A DNA stretch of 64,000 bases from UBA2336 sp036787955. Its GTDB lineage: Bacteria > Bacteroidota > Bacteroidia > Cytophagales > Cyclobacteriaceae. Below are positions 25,178 to 34,556 of the stretch, piece by piece (position 1 is the stretch's first letter; each line of letters begins with the position of its first letter). The stretch is taken from NCBI GenBank assembly GCA_036787955.1, contig DAIQOI010000009.1, positions 62,001 to 126,000 of the forward strand, given 5' to 3'. Position numbers and translations under genes: made by a program. The notes under the pieces were generated by a model. The model saw nothing but the letters and a program-made list of their open reading frames with translations, was not told where the DNA came from and searched no databases.

Positions 25178-26506
25178 TTAAAATGTAAAACCTAATTTTC
25201 TGAGGCCTTCCCGGATTTCAGGGGCTCCCATGAATAATTTCCAGAGAAAACCTGTCCGGTAATTTTCTATCATTACCGGTATCGGCCCCTGATCAATAGC
25301 CAGGTAATGTGGCCGCATCCACTTGTGGTGAAAACTAAAGGCATCAAAAGGCCCATAGATGCCTATAAGCGAATCTCTTTCAGGCGCATACAAAAACCGC
25401 AGGAAACGCATGCTTTCTGCAGGTGTATAAGGAAAAGACGACAAAGCTGCTGTAGGTGAGATAACTCCGAGATCGTGGGTGGGATGATGGGCCTCGTAGC
25501 CTTTCATTGAGTAGCTGGAGGTAAGCCCCCAGCAATCGGAACCATAACCCTTGAATTTTAGCGGATTGTCTACACAGTATCGGTAATGAATAAGTGCATG
25601 ATTCCGGTTCAGCGTCCAATAGTCGGCATACTGGTCTTTAAGGCTGCGCGGGTCCAGTCCCAGATAAGAATAATGTGCCCAGAATAGCGGTCCTGCAGGA
25701 TCATCTGCATGCTCATAATGATCTAAAACTGTCGGTAAGCCGTAAAAAACCCTATCTGTTTGTATTTTACCGTTCCGGGCCCATCCTTTATGGTAAACAT
25801 CCGGTGAAACGGGATAAGTTGGTGATGAGGCTGCCAGCACATAGGCAATCAGGCACTCATTATAGCCGCCTATCGGGAAATTCATTTCCCATTCGTAGTT
25901 AGGCGACCAGTGCCAGTATAAAACATCTTTTCCATTGGTATACCAGTTCCATTCTACTTCGCGCCACAGGGTATCAATTTTGCGGGCAAGAATGCGCTCT
26001 TTTTCGTTTCCATTTTTAAAGTATTCCCTTACTGTAAGTAATCCCTGCATTAAGAAGGCAGTTTCTACAATATCCCCTCCATCATCTTTGGGGCTGAATG
26101 GTTTTACTTTCCCTGTTTCACCGTAAAGCCAATGTGGCCATGCTCCATGAAATCGGTCGGCCGTATCCAGATAATTTACTATATGTGTAAATCTTGAAAC
26201 AGCTTCCTGCCGCGGAATGAAGCCTCTTTCTATGCCAACCAAAATGGCCATGAGGCCAAATCCGGAACCGCCTGTGGTTACTACGTTTTTGTCGTGCATG
26301 GGATAATCGTCATCAAGGTGCGTGCGCTCGCGCGCCAGTCCTGAAACTGGCTCAGCATTATCCCAGAAATATCTGATAGTCTGATACTGAACCAATGTAA
26401 GCAGGGAATCATCCGATATGGTGGTTGGATTTTTCGCTTCCCGCTTACCAGAACATGCTGTTAGAACCAGAAAAAAAATGATGCTCAGAAACACTATGGG
26501 CTTCAT
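25178..26506 (-). CDS. GH144-like (glucoamylase-family, PF10091) lipoprotein
   Basis: A 442-residue lipoprotein (lipobox LTAC at about residues 15-18) with one (alpha/alpha)6-type catalytic domain. Marks are TTGGSGFGLMAILVGIERGFI, DRFHGAWPHWLYGETG, YWHWSPNYEWEMNF, RNHALIHYRYCVDN and AIDQGPIPVMIENYRTG. Proteins of this type include the endo-beta-1,2-glucanases of family GH144, although databases often label them glucoamylase-family. It sits 5 bases after the larger paralogue and 12 bases before bglX, all on one strand, so they form one operon. Confidence 0.85.
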   Translation of the reverse strand: MKPIVFLSIIFFLVLTACSGKREAKNPTTISDDSLLTLVQYQTIRYFWDNAEPVSGLARERTHLDDDYPMHDKNVVTTGGSGFGLMAILVGIERGFIPRQEAVSRFTHIVNYLDTADRFHGAWPHWLYGETGKVKPFSPKDDGGDIVETAFLMQGLLTVREYFKNGNEKERILARKIDTLWREVEWNWYTNGKDVLYWHWSPNYEWEMNFPIGGYNECLIAYVLAASSPTYPVSPDVYHKGWARNGKIQTDRVFYGLPTVLDHYEHADDPAGPLFWAHYSYLGLDPRSLKDQYADYWTLNRNHALIHYRYCVDNPLKFKGYGSDCWGLTSSYSMKGYEAHHPTHDLGVISPTAALSSFPYTPAESMRFLRFLYAPERDSLIGIYGPFDAFSFHHKWMRPHYLAIDQGPIPVMIENYRTGFLWKLFMGAPEIREGLRKLGFTF

Positions 26507-26511
26507 GTTAA

Positions 26512-28476
26512 TCAGTAGTTAAATCCGAGCAGGGTTAGTCCAGATTGCACCTCAGGGGCTGACATAAATAAGTTCCACAATAAACCGGTTCGGTAATTTT
26601 CAATCATCACAATGATTGGTCCCTGGTCAATAGCAAGGTAAGAGTTGGCGGTCCAGCCCATAGTGGTGTTAAAGGCATCGTAAAACCCGTAAGCCCCCCA
26701 TAGTTTGTCGCCAATGGTATAGTAAAAGAATTTCAAGGCACGCATGGATTCATCAGGGGTATAAGGAAAGGAAGAAAGTGCGGCTGTAGGCGTAATAACA
26801 CCCAAGTCGTTGGTTGGTGAGTGTGCAGAATAGCCCGCATGGTTATCGCTGGCTGTCAGCCCCCAGTTGCGATCGCTGTATCCCACAAAGTTTTTGGGAT
26901 TCCGGACACAATAGCGGTAATTAATCAAGGAATGATTCCGGTTTTGCAGAAAGTAGTCCGGGCAGTAGGCATCCGAAAGGCCATTGGGGTTGAGGCCTAA
27001 GAAAGAATAGTGGGCAAAAAACAGAGGTCCTCCGTAGGCATAGCCCAGCGGAAGGGTAAGGCCTTCGTATGAATTACCATTAATTATGCCTCCATTCAAT
27101 GCCCAGCCATTATCGTATACTACCTTGGGAATTCCATGCGTGGGCGAAGCTGCTGCCAGCACATACACAATAAGTGCCTCATTCCAACCTCTTACCTGCA
27201 TATTCATGGCCCATCCCTTGTCGGGCGACCAGTGCCAGTAAAGTACATTCTGGCCGTCTCTGCGGTACCAGTCCCATTCCACCGCATGCCAGAGTGAATT
27301 TATTCTGGCAATCAAAGCTGCTTCATCCGGCACAGCCGAATTAAGATACTGGCGCATGGTTATCAGGCCTTGAATAAGAAAAGCCGTTTCTACGAGGTCA
27401 CCTCCATTATCGTTTGAGCTGAAAGGGATGACCCGGCCGGTATTACCGTTGATCCAATGTGGCCAAACGCCATGAAACCGATCGGCTGTTTCAAGAAAAT
27501 CAAGAATTTTATCAACACGGGTAAGGCATTGATCGCGGGTAATAAAACCTCGCTCAGCACCAACTATTAATGCCATGATACCAAAGCCCGAGCCACCGGT
27601 TGTCACCAAATCACCGGACGTATTGCGTTCACGTGCCATCCCACTTGCCGGATGTGCAAAGTCATAAAAATATTTGAATGTCTGATGCTGAACGAGGGTG
27701 AGCAATTCATCATCGGATACAAGCGGAAATTTGGGTGTTTCGTCAATTTCAGTGTAAAACGATCGGTTAAAGCCACTGAAAGGCTCGCCTTGCTTACCCG
27801 TAAGATCGGGCGACACCCAAACCTGATAGCGGCTAAAATGGGTAAGCTGACTAAGCGGAGTTAATGCAACAACTATACTATCGGATACCGATGATGCAAC
27901 CGGCACGGTACCCTGCGGTCCTAGTATTCTGAACCAGTGAGGCTGCAGTGTGGCCGGGTTAATTTTTTCGTTGAAGTGGATCTCAATAACGGGCAGCCGG
28001 CTAACATTTTGAATGGTTGATAAATGCAACACATCCGTGCCGTTCATCTTGAGTTGTGTAATCCGAAGCTCTCCCGGTTCAGTAACAAACTCAATTGCCT
28101 TTTCTTCAAATCGCTCGCCACCCGAACCCTGGAGGGTATTTTTAAGAAGCAAAACATAGCGGGTATAATTTTTCAGCACAGAGAAAGGCTGAAAATTAAT
28201 GGTGCGTTCTTCATTTGTTAATGTTAAAATACCTTCAACCAAGGTCCCGCCTTTCTCCTGAATGGTAAAAGATGGAATGACGGTTGAAGATTTCAGGGGA
28301 ACCGAAAAAGAAAGCTGAAAGGACTGATTAACAGGAACACCCTGATTCATGGTGTTCAGATCAAATTGATAACTACCCGCACGCATTTCTACAAGCTGAA
28401 GCAGCGGCAAAGCGGAATCATCTTTTGAACATGAAGTGATCAGCAGAAGTAGTATAAAAGTTACCGCTCTGAACAT
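26512..28476 (-). CDS. GH144-like lipoprotein with N-terminal Ig-like domains
   Basis: A 654-residue lipoprotein (lipobox ITSC, about residue 16). Residues about 25-235 form two Big_5/Ig-like domains (SFSVPLKSSTVIPSFTIQEKG; HFNEKINPATLQPHWFRILG). The remainder is a second PF10091 domain with the same marks as its neighbour (TTGGSGFGIMALIVGAERGFI; DRFHGVWPHWINGNTG; AIDQGPIIVMIENYRTG). The Ig-like modules probably extend the enzyme from the outer membrane. A hairpin terminator upstream separates it from lamG, so it may be expressed below susCD. Confidence 0.85.
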   Translation of the reverse strand: MFRAVTFILLLLITSCSKDDSALPLLQLVEMRAGSYQFDLNTMNQGVPVNQSFQLSFSVPLKSSTVIPSFTIQEKGGTLVEGILTLTNEERTINFQPFSVLKNYTRYVLLLKNTLQGSGGERFEEKAIEFVTEPGELRITQLKMNGTDVLHLSTIQNVSRLPVIEIHFNEKINPATLQPHWFRILGPQGTVPVASSVSDSIVVALTPLSQLTHFSRYQVWVSPDLTGKQGEPFSGFNRSFYTEIDETPKFPLVSDDELLTLVQHQTFKYFYDFAHPASGMARERNTSGDLVTTGGSGFGIMALIVGAERGFITRDQCLTRVDKILDFLETADRFHGVWPHWINGNTGRVIPFSSNDNGGDLVETAFLIQGLITMRQYLNSAVPDEAALIARINSLWHAVEWDWYRRDGQNVLYWHWSPDKGWAMNMQVRGWNEALIVYVLAAASPTHGIPKVVYDNGWALNGGIINGNSYEGLTLPLGYAYGGPLFFAHYSFLGLNPNGLSDAYCPDYFLQNRNHSLINYRYCVRNPKNFVGYSDRNWGLTASDNHAGYSAHSPTNDLGVITPTAALSSFPYTPDESMRALKFFYYTIGDKLWGAYGFYDAFNTTMGWTANSYLAIDQGPIIVMIENYRTGLLWNLFMSAPEVQSGLTLLGFNY

Positions 28477-28497
28477 AGTTTATAAAAATAAATGAAA

Positions 28498-28523
28498 GAA
28501 GGTTTTCTTTGCAGAAAACCTTC
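28498..28523 (-). terminator. Hairpin between the LamG and GH144 genes
   Basis: GAAGGTTTTC (28498-28507) pairs perfectly with GAAAACCTTC (28514-28523) around a 6-base loop, 39 bases after the lamG stop on the minus strand, followed by TTTCATTTATTTTTA. It could end or attenuate the susCD-lamG transcript before the enzyme genes. Confidence 0.7.
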
Positions 28524-28562
28524 CTGTATGTAAAACCGAAGCTATTTACTGCTTTTGGTTGT

Positions 28563-29801
28563 TTAAGGTTTGCCGCTGTTATACATGGCGGTTATTTCGG
28601 ACGCAGTAAGTGCACGGTGATAGATGATGAGATCGTCCATCAGCCCGTGGAAATGATTGGCACCCGGAAAATCATAACCACCCCAAGGCTCCGAATCCCA
28701 CATGGTTCCACCTCTGGATTGGATAAATCCAAGAGCCAGTTCATTAAGCACATCGGGGGGTGTGCCCCGGTACTTCAAGCCGGTGGTTGTCCTTTTTGGA
28801 TCACCATCGGGCCAAAGGTCAAAGTCCTGCTCCTTTATCCGTTCGCCATTAAGGTACACGATGCCTTGACGGGTGGAGGCGTTGTAAACGAACACATAAT
28901 GTGCCCACTTATCTTTAATTACCACATTCATCCCACCTGTCGGGCGAAAATCTTTTGAATACACCCATCCTTGCCATCCGAGGTTGCCTTCGCCATCGGC
29001 CCACAGATCTTCACTGAAATCAGTGGATCCATTGGTATAACCTGCAGCCAGCTTAAATGCATCATAGCTGCTGAAAATTTCAAACTGAAATCCATAGAAT
29101 GCGCCAAGCCCGATAACAAACTGACCCTTGCCCAACGAAGAGTTTGGCTTTACCCACACACTCAATGACCAGCTTCCGTTATTCATTAGCTGGCTGCCAT
29201 TGGCATATTCAATTATGCTGGTGGTTCCGTTAAAGCTGGCTGCTTTACCTGCTTCTGCTTTACGTCCTGCAACATAGGTTATATCCACTACTCCGGATGG
29301 CGTGGGTGCTCTGCCTGCAATGATATCTACCGGGCTATCTTCAAAAGTCCAGTGCGCAACTGCACCGGGTGCTGCAAAAGTGCCTTCGGTGGTAAAGTTG
29401 CGTTCAATAGCACTGGTTAAAGTTTTTCCGGCTGTACTTTTCAAACCTGTGCCAAATGTGAGGATGAACAATGTTCCTGTTCCAAAATCGCTGTTAGGGT
29501 TAATCGTAACTTCCGGGCCATCCACAGTAATGTTAACAGAAATATTCTGGCCGTCTACCTGCCGAACCAATGTTATTGCAGAAACGGATGTAGAATCAAC
29601 ATCTACATTAAAAGTAGCCACAATGTTTGCGCCTACCGGCACTCCGGTTGCACTGGTAGCACCGTTCAGGTCAATTCCCTCGGCAGTCAGGCTTACAAGA
29701 GCTAATGCCGGAGGCTCATCATCTCCGCCACAGCTCCACAATACCGTAGCCATAATTGCGGCTACGGCCAGCGTGCTAATTAACAATTTTACTTTTTTCA
29801 T
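28563..29801 (-). CDS. LamG/concanavalin-like lipoprotein of the PUL
   Basis: A 412-residue lipoprotein with lipobox VLWSC (about residues 20-24) followed by GGDDEP. Residues about 35-135 form a Big_5-type Ig-like domain (GANIVATFNVDVDSTSVSAITL). Residues about 150-410 form a LamG/LamG-like jelly roll (VAHWTFEDSPVDIIAG; SWSLSVWVKPN; RQGIVYLNGERI; FHGLMDDLIIYHRALTASEI). In polysaccharide loci such proteins are usually surface glycan-binding proteins (SusE/F position). It lies 37 bases after susD, consistent with that role. Confidence 0.82.
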   Translation of the reverse strand: MKKVKLLISTLAVAAIMATVLWSCGGDDEPPALALVSLTAEGIDLNGATSATGVPVGANIVATFNVDVDSTSVSAITLVRQVDGQNISVNITVDGPEVTINPNSDFGTGTLFILTFGTGLKSTAGKTLTSAIERNFTTEGTFAAPGAVAHWTFEDSPVDIIAGRAPTPSGVVDITYVAGRKAEAGKAASFNGTTSIIEYANGSQLMNNGSWSLSVWVKPNSSLGKGQFVIGLGAFYGFQFEIFSSYDAFKLAAGYTNGSTDFSEDLWADGEGNLGWQGWVYSKDFRPTGGMNVVIKDKWAHYVFVYNASTRQGIVYLNGERIKEQDFDLWPDGDPKRTTTGLKYRGTPPDVLNELALGFIQSRGGTMWDSEPWGGYDFPGANHFHGLMDDLIIYHRALTASEITAMYNSGKP

Positions 29802-29838
29802 AGGTTAACAGTTTAATTTAAATTGAACATAAAATTTT

Positions 29839-31332
29839 TCACCAACCAGGATTCTGTGTAAGAACGCCCTGCGTTAAATCTATTTCGGTTTGAGGTATAG
29901 GTAATAACTCGTGTTTACCGGCAACAAATCCAAGCGGTCCGAGAACGGTTGCAGCCTTGTTGGTACGAATCAGATCCCAAAACCGGTGACCTTCCAGGGC
30001 CAGTTCCACCCTTCGTTCGTGCAGTATGATATCGCGCAGTGCATTTTTGTTGGTTTCGGTTATATCGGGCAGAACCCCGACATTGCCCTGGCGGGCTCTT
30101 GCGCGTACCTGGTTCAGATAAATTAATGCTTGTGCCTGATTATCTGTTTCATTAAGCGCTTCGGCAGCGATTAACAGAACCTCGGCATAACGGATAAACC
30201 GTCTGTTATGCCCGAAGGAAGGCGGTACAGTATTGCCGGGTGTCCATACCTTTTGATTATAGCATTCTATTTCTTCCTGACCATGCGAATCGGTGGTGAG
30301 GTCGGGTGTGGCTCCATCGCCTGCGATGAGTACCCCATCCAGCACTTCTCCCAGGAAAATCACAGTTGCATCCAGGCGCGGATCGCCCGGTTCAAAATCA
30401 TCACGAAGGCTTTTGGTAGGGCGGTTAAAGCCCCATCCGCGGTTGGGAGTACCACGAACTCCCTGCACGTTGCCGTATTGATTGCCGCCATTCTCCAGCC
30501 CCTCAGCACCAAAAGCCGCAACTTCAAAAACCGATTCAACACCCTGTTCGCCATATACACTGTTGGCATCGGCAAAAACAGGCTCTAAGCCATACTCTCC
30601 AGAATTTATTACTTCCAACGCATAGGAAGCAGCCCGTGCAAAGTCACCTCTGAATAAATATACCTTGGCCAGCAACGCTTTGGCTGCACCTTTGGTTGCC
30701 CGTCCCAAATCGGCAGCCGGGTATTCCGACTTTTCAGGCAATACACTGATGGCATATTCCAGATCTTCAATAATGAGTGCATAAATTTCATCGGCAGAAC
30801 TGCGGGGTAGCACAACCGGATCCACACCTGTTAACTTCGGAACTCCACCCCACGCACGTACCAGATCAAAGTAAAAAAATGCGCGTAAAAATTTTGCTTC
30901 ACCCACATAGCGGTTTTTCAAGCTTTCATTCATTTCAATGAGCGGAACTTTTTCGATAACCAGATTGGCCCTACGCACGGCTTTGTAGAGCGTATTCCAC
31001 CACCTTAGAATGGTGCCTTCGGTTTTGATATGCTCAAACCGATCAAACGGCCCGATGGTAGCAGCCTGATCGTCCGGGTTGCTTCCTTTGTTGGCATCAT
31101 CCGACATGATATCGAGGATGGGAAATAATCCGGTATTGAAGTTCGGATCGCGTAATGTGTTGTACACAGCATTGGTGGCGAGCAGGGCATCGGTAGCAGT
31201 TTTAGGAAACGCTGCCTGTGTTAAGTTGCCCTGAGGCGGTTTATCCAGAAAGTCTTCACATGAGGTACTGAAAGAAAGTACAGCAACTGTCGTTAGAAGA
31301 ATAAAACGCTTAACAAATCCCATGTTTTCCAT
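29839..31332 (-). CDS. susD: SusD/RagB outer-membrane glycan-binding lipoprotein
   Basis: About 497 residues from the ATG at 31330-31332, 4 bases after the susC stop; a second ATG three codons on is also possible. The lipobox is FSTSC, followed by the family start EDFLDKPPQG. TPR-rich helices follow, with YVGEAKFLRAFFYFDLVRAWGGVP, and the C-terminal SusD signature FWDLIRTNKA then LLPIPQTEIDLTQGVLTQNPGW. It caps the SusC channel and delivers oligosaccharides to it. Confidence 0.95.
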   Translation of the reverse strand: MENMGFVKRFILLTTVAVLSFSTSCEDFLDKPPQGNLTQAAFPKTATDALLATNAVYNTLRDPNFNTGLFPILDIMSDDANKGSNPDDQAATIGPFDRFEHIKTEGTILRWWNTLYKAVRRANLVIEKVPLIEMNESLKNRYVGEAKFLRAFFYFDLVRAWGGVPKLTGVDPVVLPRSSADEIYALIIEDLEYAISVLPEKSEYPAADLGRATKGAAKALLAKVYLFRGDFARAASYALEVINSGEYGLEPVFADANSVYGEQGVESVFEVAAFGAEGLENGGNQYGNVQGVRGTPNRGWGFNRPTKSLRDDFEPGDPRLDATVIFLGEVLDGVLIAGDGATPDLTTDSHGQEEIECYNQKVWTPGNTVPPSFGHNRRFIRYAEVLLIAAEALNETDNQAQALIYLNQVRARARQGNVGVLPDITETNKNALRDIILHERRVELALEGHRFWDLIRTNKAATVLGPLGFVAGKHELLPIPQTEIDLTQGVLTQNPGW

Positions 31333-31336
31333 ATCT

Positions 31337-34318
31337 CTATAATCCAACGTTCAGTCCTATTGTTGTTATACGCGGAACCGGATAAGTGCCCCCGTCAATG
31401 CCGTTTAGTATAGCATTGCCACTTACAATTTCAGGTGTATAGCCGGTAAAACTGCTTATGGTAAAGAGGTTGGTTACCCTGACAAAAGCCCTTGCCGACT
31501 TCAAGCCGATATTAGTTAACCACTTTGACGGCAGGGTATATCCCAACGATATGTTGCGCAAACGGAAAAACGAACCGCTGTATACGTATCTTGATGAGGG
31601 CTCATAGTTTATCCCCCCATTTGACGGGCGTGGCTCCGTATTGGATGTACCTTCCCCGTCCCAGAAGTTGAAGTATCTTTTTTCAAAGTTGTAGGGATCG
31701 GGCCTTACAATTTCTTTACCGTTAAATATCTTGTTGCCATGCTGCCCCTGAAAGTCGGCTGTAAAATCAAACTGCCTGTACAGAAGATTAAAATTAAAGC
31801 CATACAATAATTTAGGTATTGGAGATCCCAGGTAAGTCCGGTCGTTTGCATTTAAAACACCATCCCCGTTTACGTCTTCAAATTTCAGGTCGCCAACCTC
31901 TGTGGAGGAAAGATGGGGATAGGAGTTCAGTTCTTCGGCATTTTGAAATACTCCAATTACACGGTAACCATAAAAAGCGCCAATCGGGAGCCCCGGTGTG
32001 GTTTGGGTTACTGGCCGGCCGTTGAACAAGCCGAGAAGCCGATCATTAAGGCCACCTGTGCCGCTAACCTTGAGGGTTTCATTATGGACGGTGGTGGCAA
32101 CGGCACCGATGGTGTATTGAAGGTCGCGCAACTCGCCTTTCCAGTCAATTTTCAATTCTACACCACGGTTCAGAACTTCAGCTGCGTTAAAAGTTATCAG
32201 CGCTCCGTCGCCATTTCCAAAATAACCTGGCACAGCCAGGTCAACAAGAATATCTTCTGTTATCCGGTTGTAATAATCTATTTCTGCGGTAAGGCGATCG
32301 TTCCAAAGCCCAATTTCAATCCCGATGTCGGTTTGTTTAGTGCTTTCCCAGCGCAAATCGGGATTTCCGGAAACACCGTAGGTTGCCCCCGGATAAATGA
32401 CATCATCGCCAAAGAGCGCATTAATTCCGTTTAGAACAAGCGAATACTGGCGTTCATAGTTGATTTTTTCATTTCCGATTATTCCCCAGCTGGCACGCAG
32501 CTTCAGGTTGGAAAGCCACGCACTGTAGCGTTGCATAAACGACTCATTCATCACATTCCAGCCCGCAGCCAGTGACGGAAAATTGGCAAAACGATTGGCA
32601 GGTGTAAACTTGGATGATCCGTCTCTTCGGAATGTGGCCGTAAAAAGATACTTGCTGTTGTAGGTGTAGTTGACACGTCCGAGATAAGAAATCATTGAAA
32701 AGTTAAATGCCGGATTCACCCCATTATACGCGTAACTATTGGTAGCCTGGTTTGGAAAAATATTTACATACCAGAAATCTTCAGAAGAACGAAGCAGATT
32801 TTCCATTCCCAGTGTTACAAATTCGGATGATGATTCCTGCGCAGTAAACCCTGCCAGGATATTCAGGTTATGCTTGCCACTTGTGCGCTGGTAGGTAAGG
32901 GTGTTTTCCCATAGCCAATCAACCCGGTCACCAAATGATTTATTCAAATCGTCAGTAGGGTTTTGCTGCTGCGGGTTAACATAAAATACGGGCGTATAGC
33001 TCTTGGTTTTTACATAGTCAATATCTACCCCAAGATTGGTTTTGAATGTAAAATGCTTTAAGAAATCAATTTCTGTAAACAGGCTGTTAACACTTCGCAA
33101 GCCGCTGACAAAGCTATTGGTGTATTCAATATCAGCCAGCACATTACCTACACCCGGAACGGGTGTATAGGATCCATCCGGCTGAAACGGTTCGAGTGTA
33201 GGCCACGCTCTGTAGGCAACAAACACAGCGTTGCTATTTGTATTTTGTTGGTTAAACGGAGTAAATGATAGGTTACTACCCAAACGTACACTTTTAGACG
33301 CATGAAAAAGATTATTAAAACGAAATGTTGCGCGTTCATAACTAGATTTTTTTATTATACCCTGCTGACCGAAATATCCCACTGATGAAAAATATTGAAA
33401 TTTATCATTGCCTCCGGAAGCAGAAATCTGATAGTTCTGCAAAGGAGCCGTGCGAAATATCAAATCCTGCCAGTCTGTATTGGGCACAGCGTCCACATTA
33501 TTGTAGGTACCCGGATTGATTTTGTTGCGCACAATGGCATACTCCCTTCCATTCAGTAATTCAATTTTTTTAGGCAAATCCTGAATGCTGTATTCGGCTG
33601 TAGCTGATATTGCCGGGTATCCTCCCGATGTACTGCCGCGTTTTGTTGTAACTATAATTACACCGTTGGCACCCCGGGAACCATAGATGGCTGTTGCAGA
33701 AGCATCTTTCAATACTTCAATTGACTCTATATCGGCTGCATTCAGATAGTCAATGTTGGGCAGAATGACACCATCGACCACGAAAACGGGGGAAGAATCG
33801 TTGAAAGTACCAATACCGCGTATTCTCACATAGGTTCCTGCCCCGGGTGCTCCGGATGAGCTTGCTACCTGCAGGCCGGGCACTTTTCCCTGAAGGGATT
33901 GCAACGGATTGATGGCAGGAACTGTTGTGATGTCTTTGCCTCTGATAGAGGAAACTGAGCCGGTAAGATCTGATTTTTTTACGGCTCCATACCCCACTAC
34001 CACCACTTCTTCAAGCGATACCAGATCTGCTTCCAGCGATATGGCGATCGTGCTCCTTCCCTGCACGGGAACTTCCTGTGTTTTGTATCCAACAAAGGAA
34101 ACAACCAAAATGCTCTCAGCAGAAGGAACCGTAATTGAAAAATTCCCTTCGGAATTAGTTACCGTGCCAATAGAAGTGCCTTTTACCAAAATATTTACTC
34201 CGGGTAAGGAAGCCCCATCGCTCACATCTGTAACCTTGCCTTGAACTACCAAAGACTGGGCCCGCGCATGGCTGCTCAAGAGAAGAATTATCAGACTGAC
34301 TCTCAGTAGATTAGGCAT
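31337..34318 (-). CDS. susC: SusC/RagA TonB-dependent outer-membrane receptor
   Basis: A 993-residue TonB-dependent transporter. It has a signal peptide (to about residue 21), a carboxypeptidase-D-like domain (VVQGKVTDVSDGASLPGVNILVKGT), a VVVVGYG TonB-box-like strand and the plug with SRGANGVIIVTTKRG. A 22-stranded barrel ends with ARAFVRVTNLFTISSFTGYTPE and the terminal strand TTIGLNVGL. It imports oligosaccharides across the outer membrane with energy from TonB. It is the first gene of the susCD-lamG transcript. Confidence 0.96.
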   Translation of the reverse strand: MPNLLRVSLIILLLSSHARAQSLVVQGKVTDVSDGASLPGVNILVKGTSIGTVTNSEGNFSITVPSAESILVVSFVGYKTQEVPVQGRSTIAISLEADLVSLEEVVVVGYGAVKKSDLTGSVSSIRGKDITTVPAINPLQSLQGKVPGLQVASSSGAPGAGTYVRIRGIGTFNDSSPVFVVDGVILPNIDYLNAADIESIEVLKDASATAIYGSRGANGVIIVTTKRGSTSGGYPAISATAEYSIQDLPKKIELLNGREYAIVRNKINPGTYNNVDAVPNTDWQDLIFRTAPLQNYQISASGGNDKFQYFSSVGYFGQQGIIKKSSYERATFRFNNLFHASKSVRLGSNLSFTPFNQQNTNSNAVFVAYRAWPTLEPFQPDGSYTPVPGVGNVLADIEYTNSFVSGLRSVNSLFTEIDFLKHFTFKTNLGVDIDYVKTKSYTPVFYVNPQQQNPTDDLNKSFGDRVDWLWENTLTYQRTSGKHNLNILAGFTAQESSSEFVTLGMENLLRSSEDFWYVNIFPNQATNSYAYNGVNPAFNFSMISYLGRVNYTYNSKYLFTATFRRDGSSKFTPANRFANFPSLAAGWNVMNESFMQRYSAWLSNLKLRASWGIIGNEKINYERQYSLVLNGINALFGDDVIYPGATYGVSGNPDLRWESTKQTDIGIEIGLWNDRLTAEIDYYNRITEDILVDLAVPGYFGNGDGALITFNAAEVLNRGVELKIDWKGELRDLQYTIGAVATTVHNETLKVSGTGGLNDRLLGLFNGRPVTQTTPGLPIGAFYGYRVIGVFQNAEELNSYPHLSSTEVGDLKFEDVNGDGVLNANDRTYLGSPIPKLLYGFNFNLLYRQFDFTADFQGQHGNKIFNGKEIVRPDPYNFEKRYFNFWDGEGTSNTEPRPSNGGINYEPSSRYVYSGSFFRLRNISLGYTLPSKWLTNIGLKSARAFVRVTNLFTISSFTGYTPEIVSGNAILNGIDGGTYPVPRITTIGLNVGL

Positions 34319-34556
34319 AAATTGTTGAAAAATTTAATTGTAGCACTCCGCATGTGGGTAATTCAAAATTTTGACTTTGAACAATAAAACCGAAGAAAAT
34401 TTTTAAAAATCTGATTAAAAAGGTTAAAAAATGAAACTTGCCGGAAGGACCTATTTCTATCAAAAAAAACATTAAAAAATAATCAAAAAGCCTATTTTTT
34501 TATATTGAATGAGGAGAGTTTATTAACAAAAAAAACAATAGCGCAGGACAGCCGTG

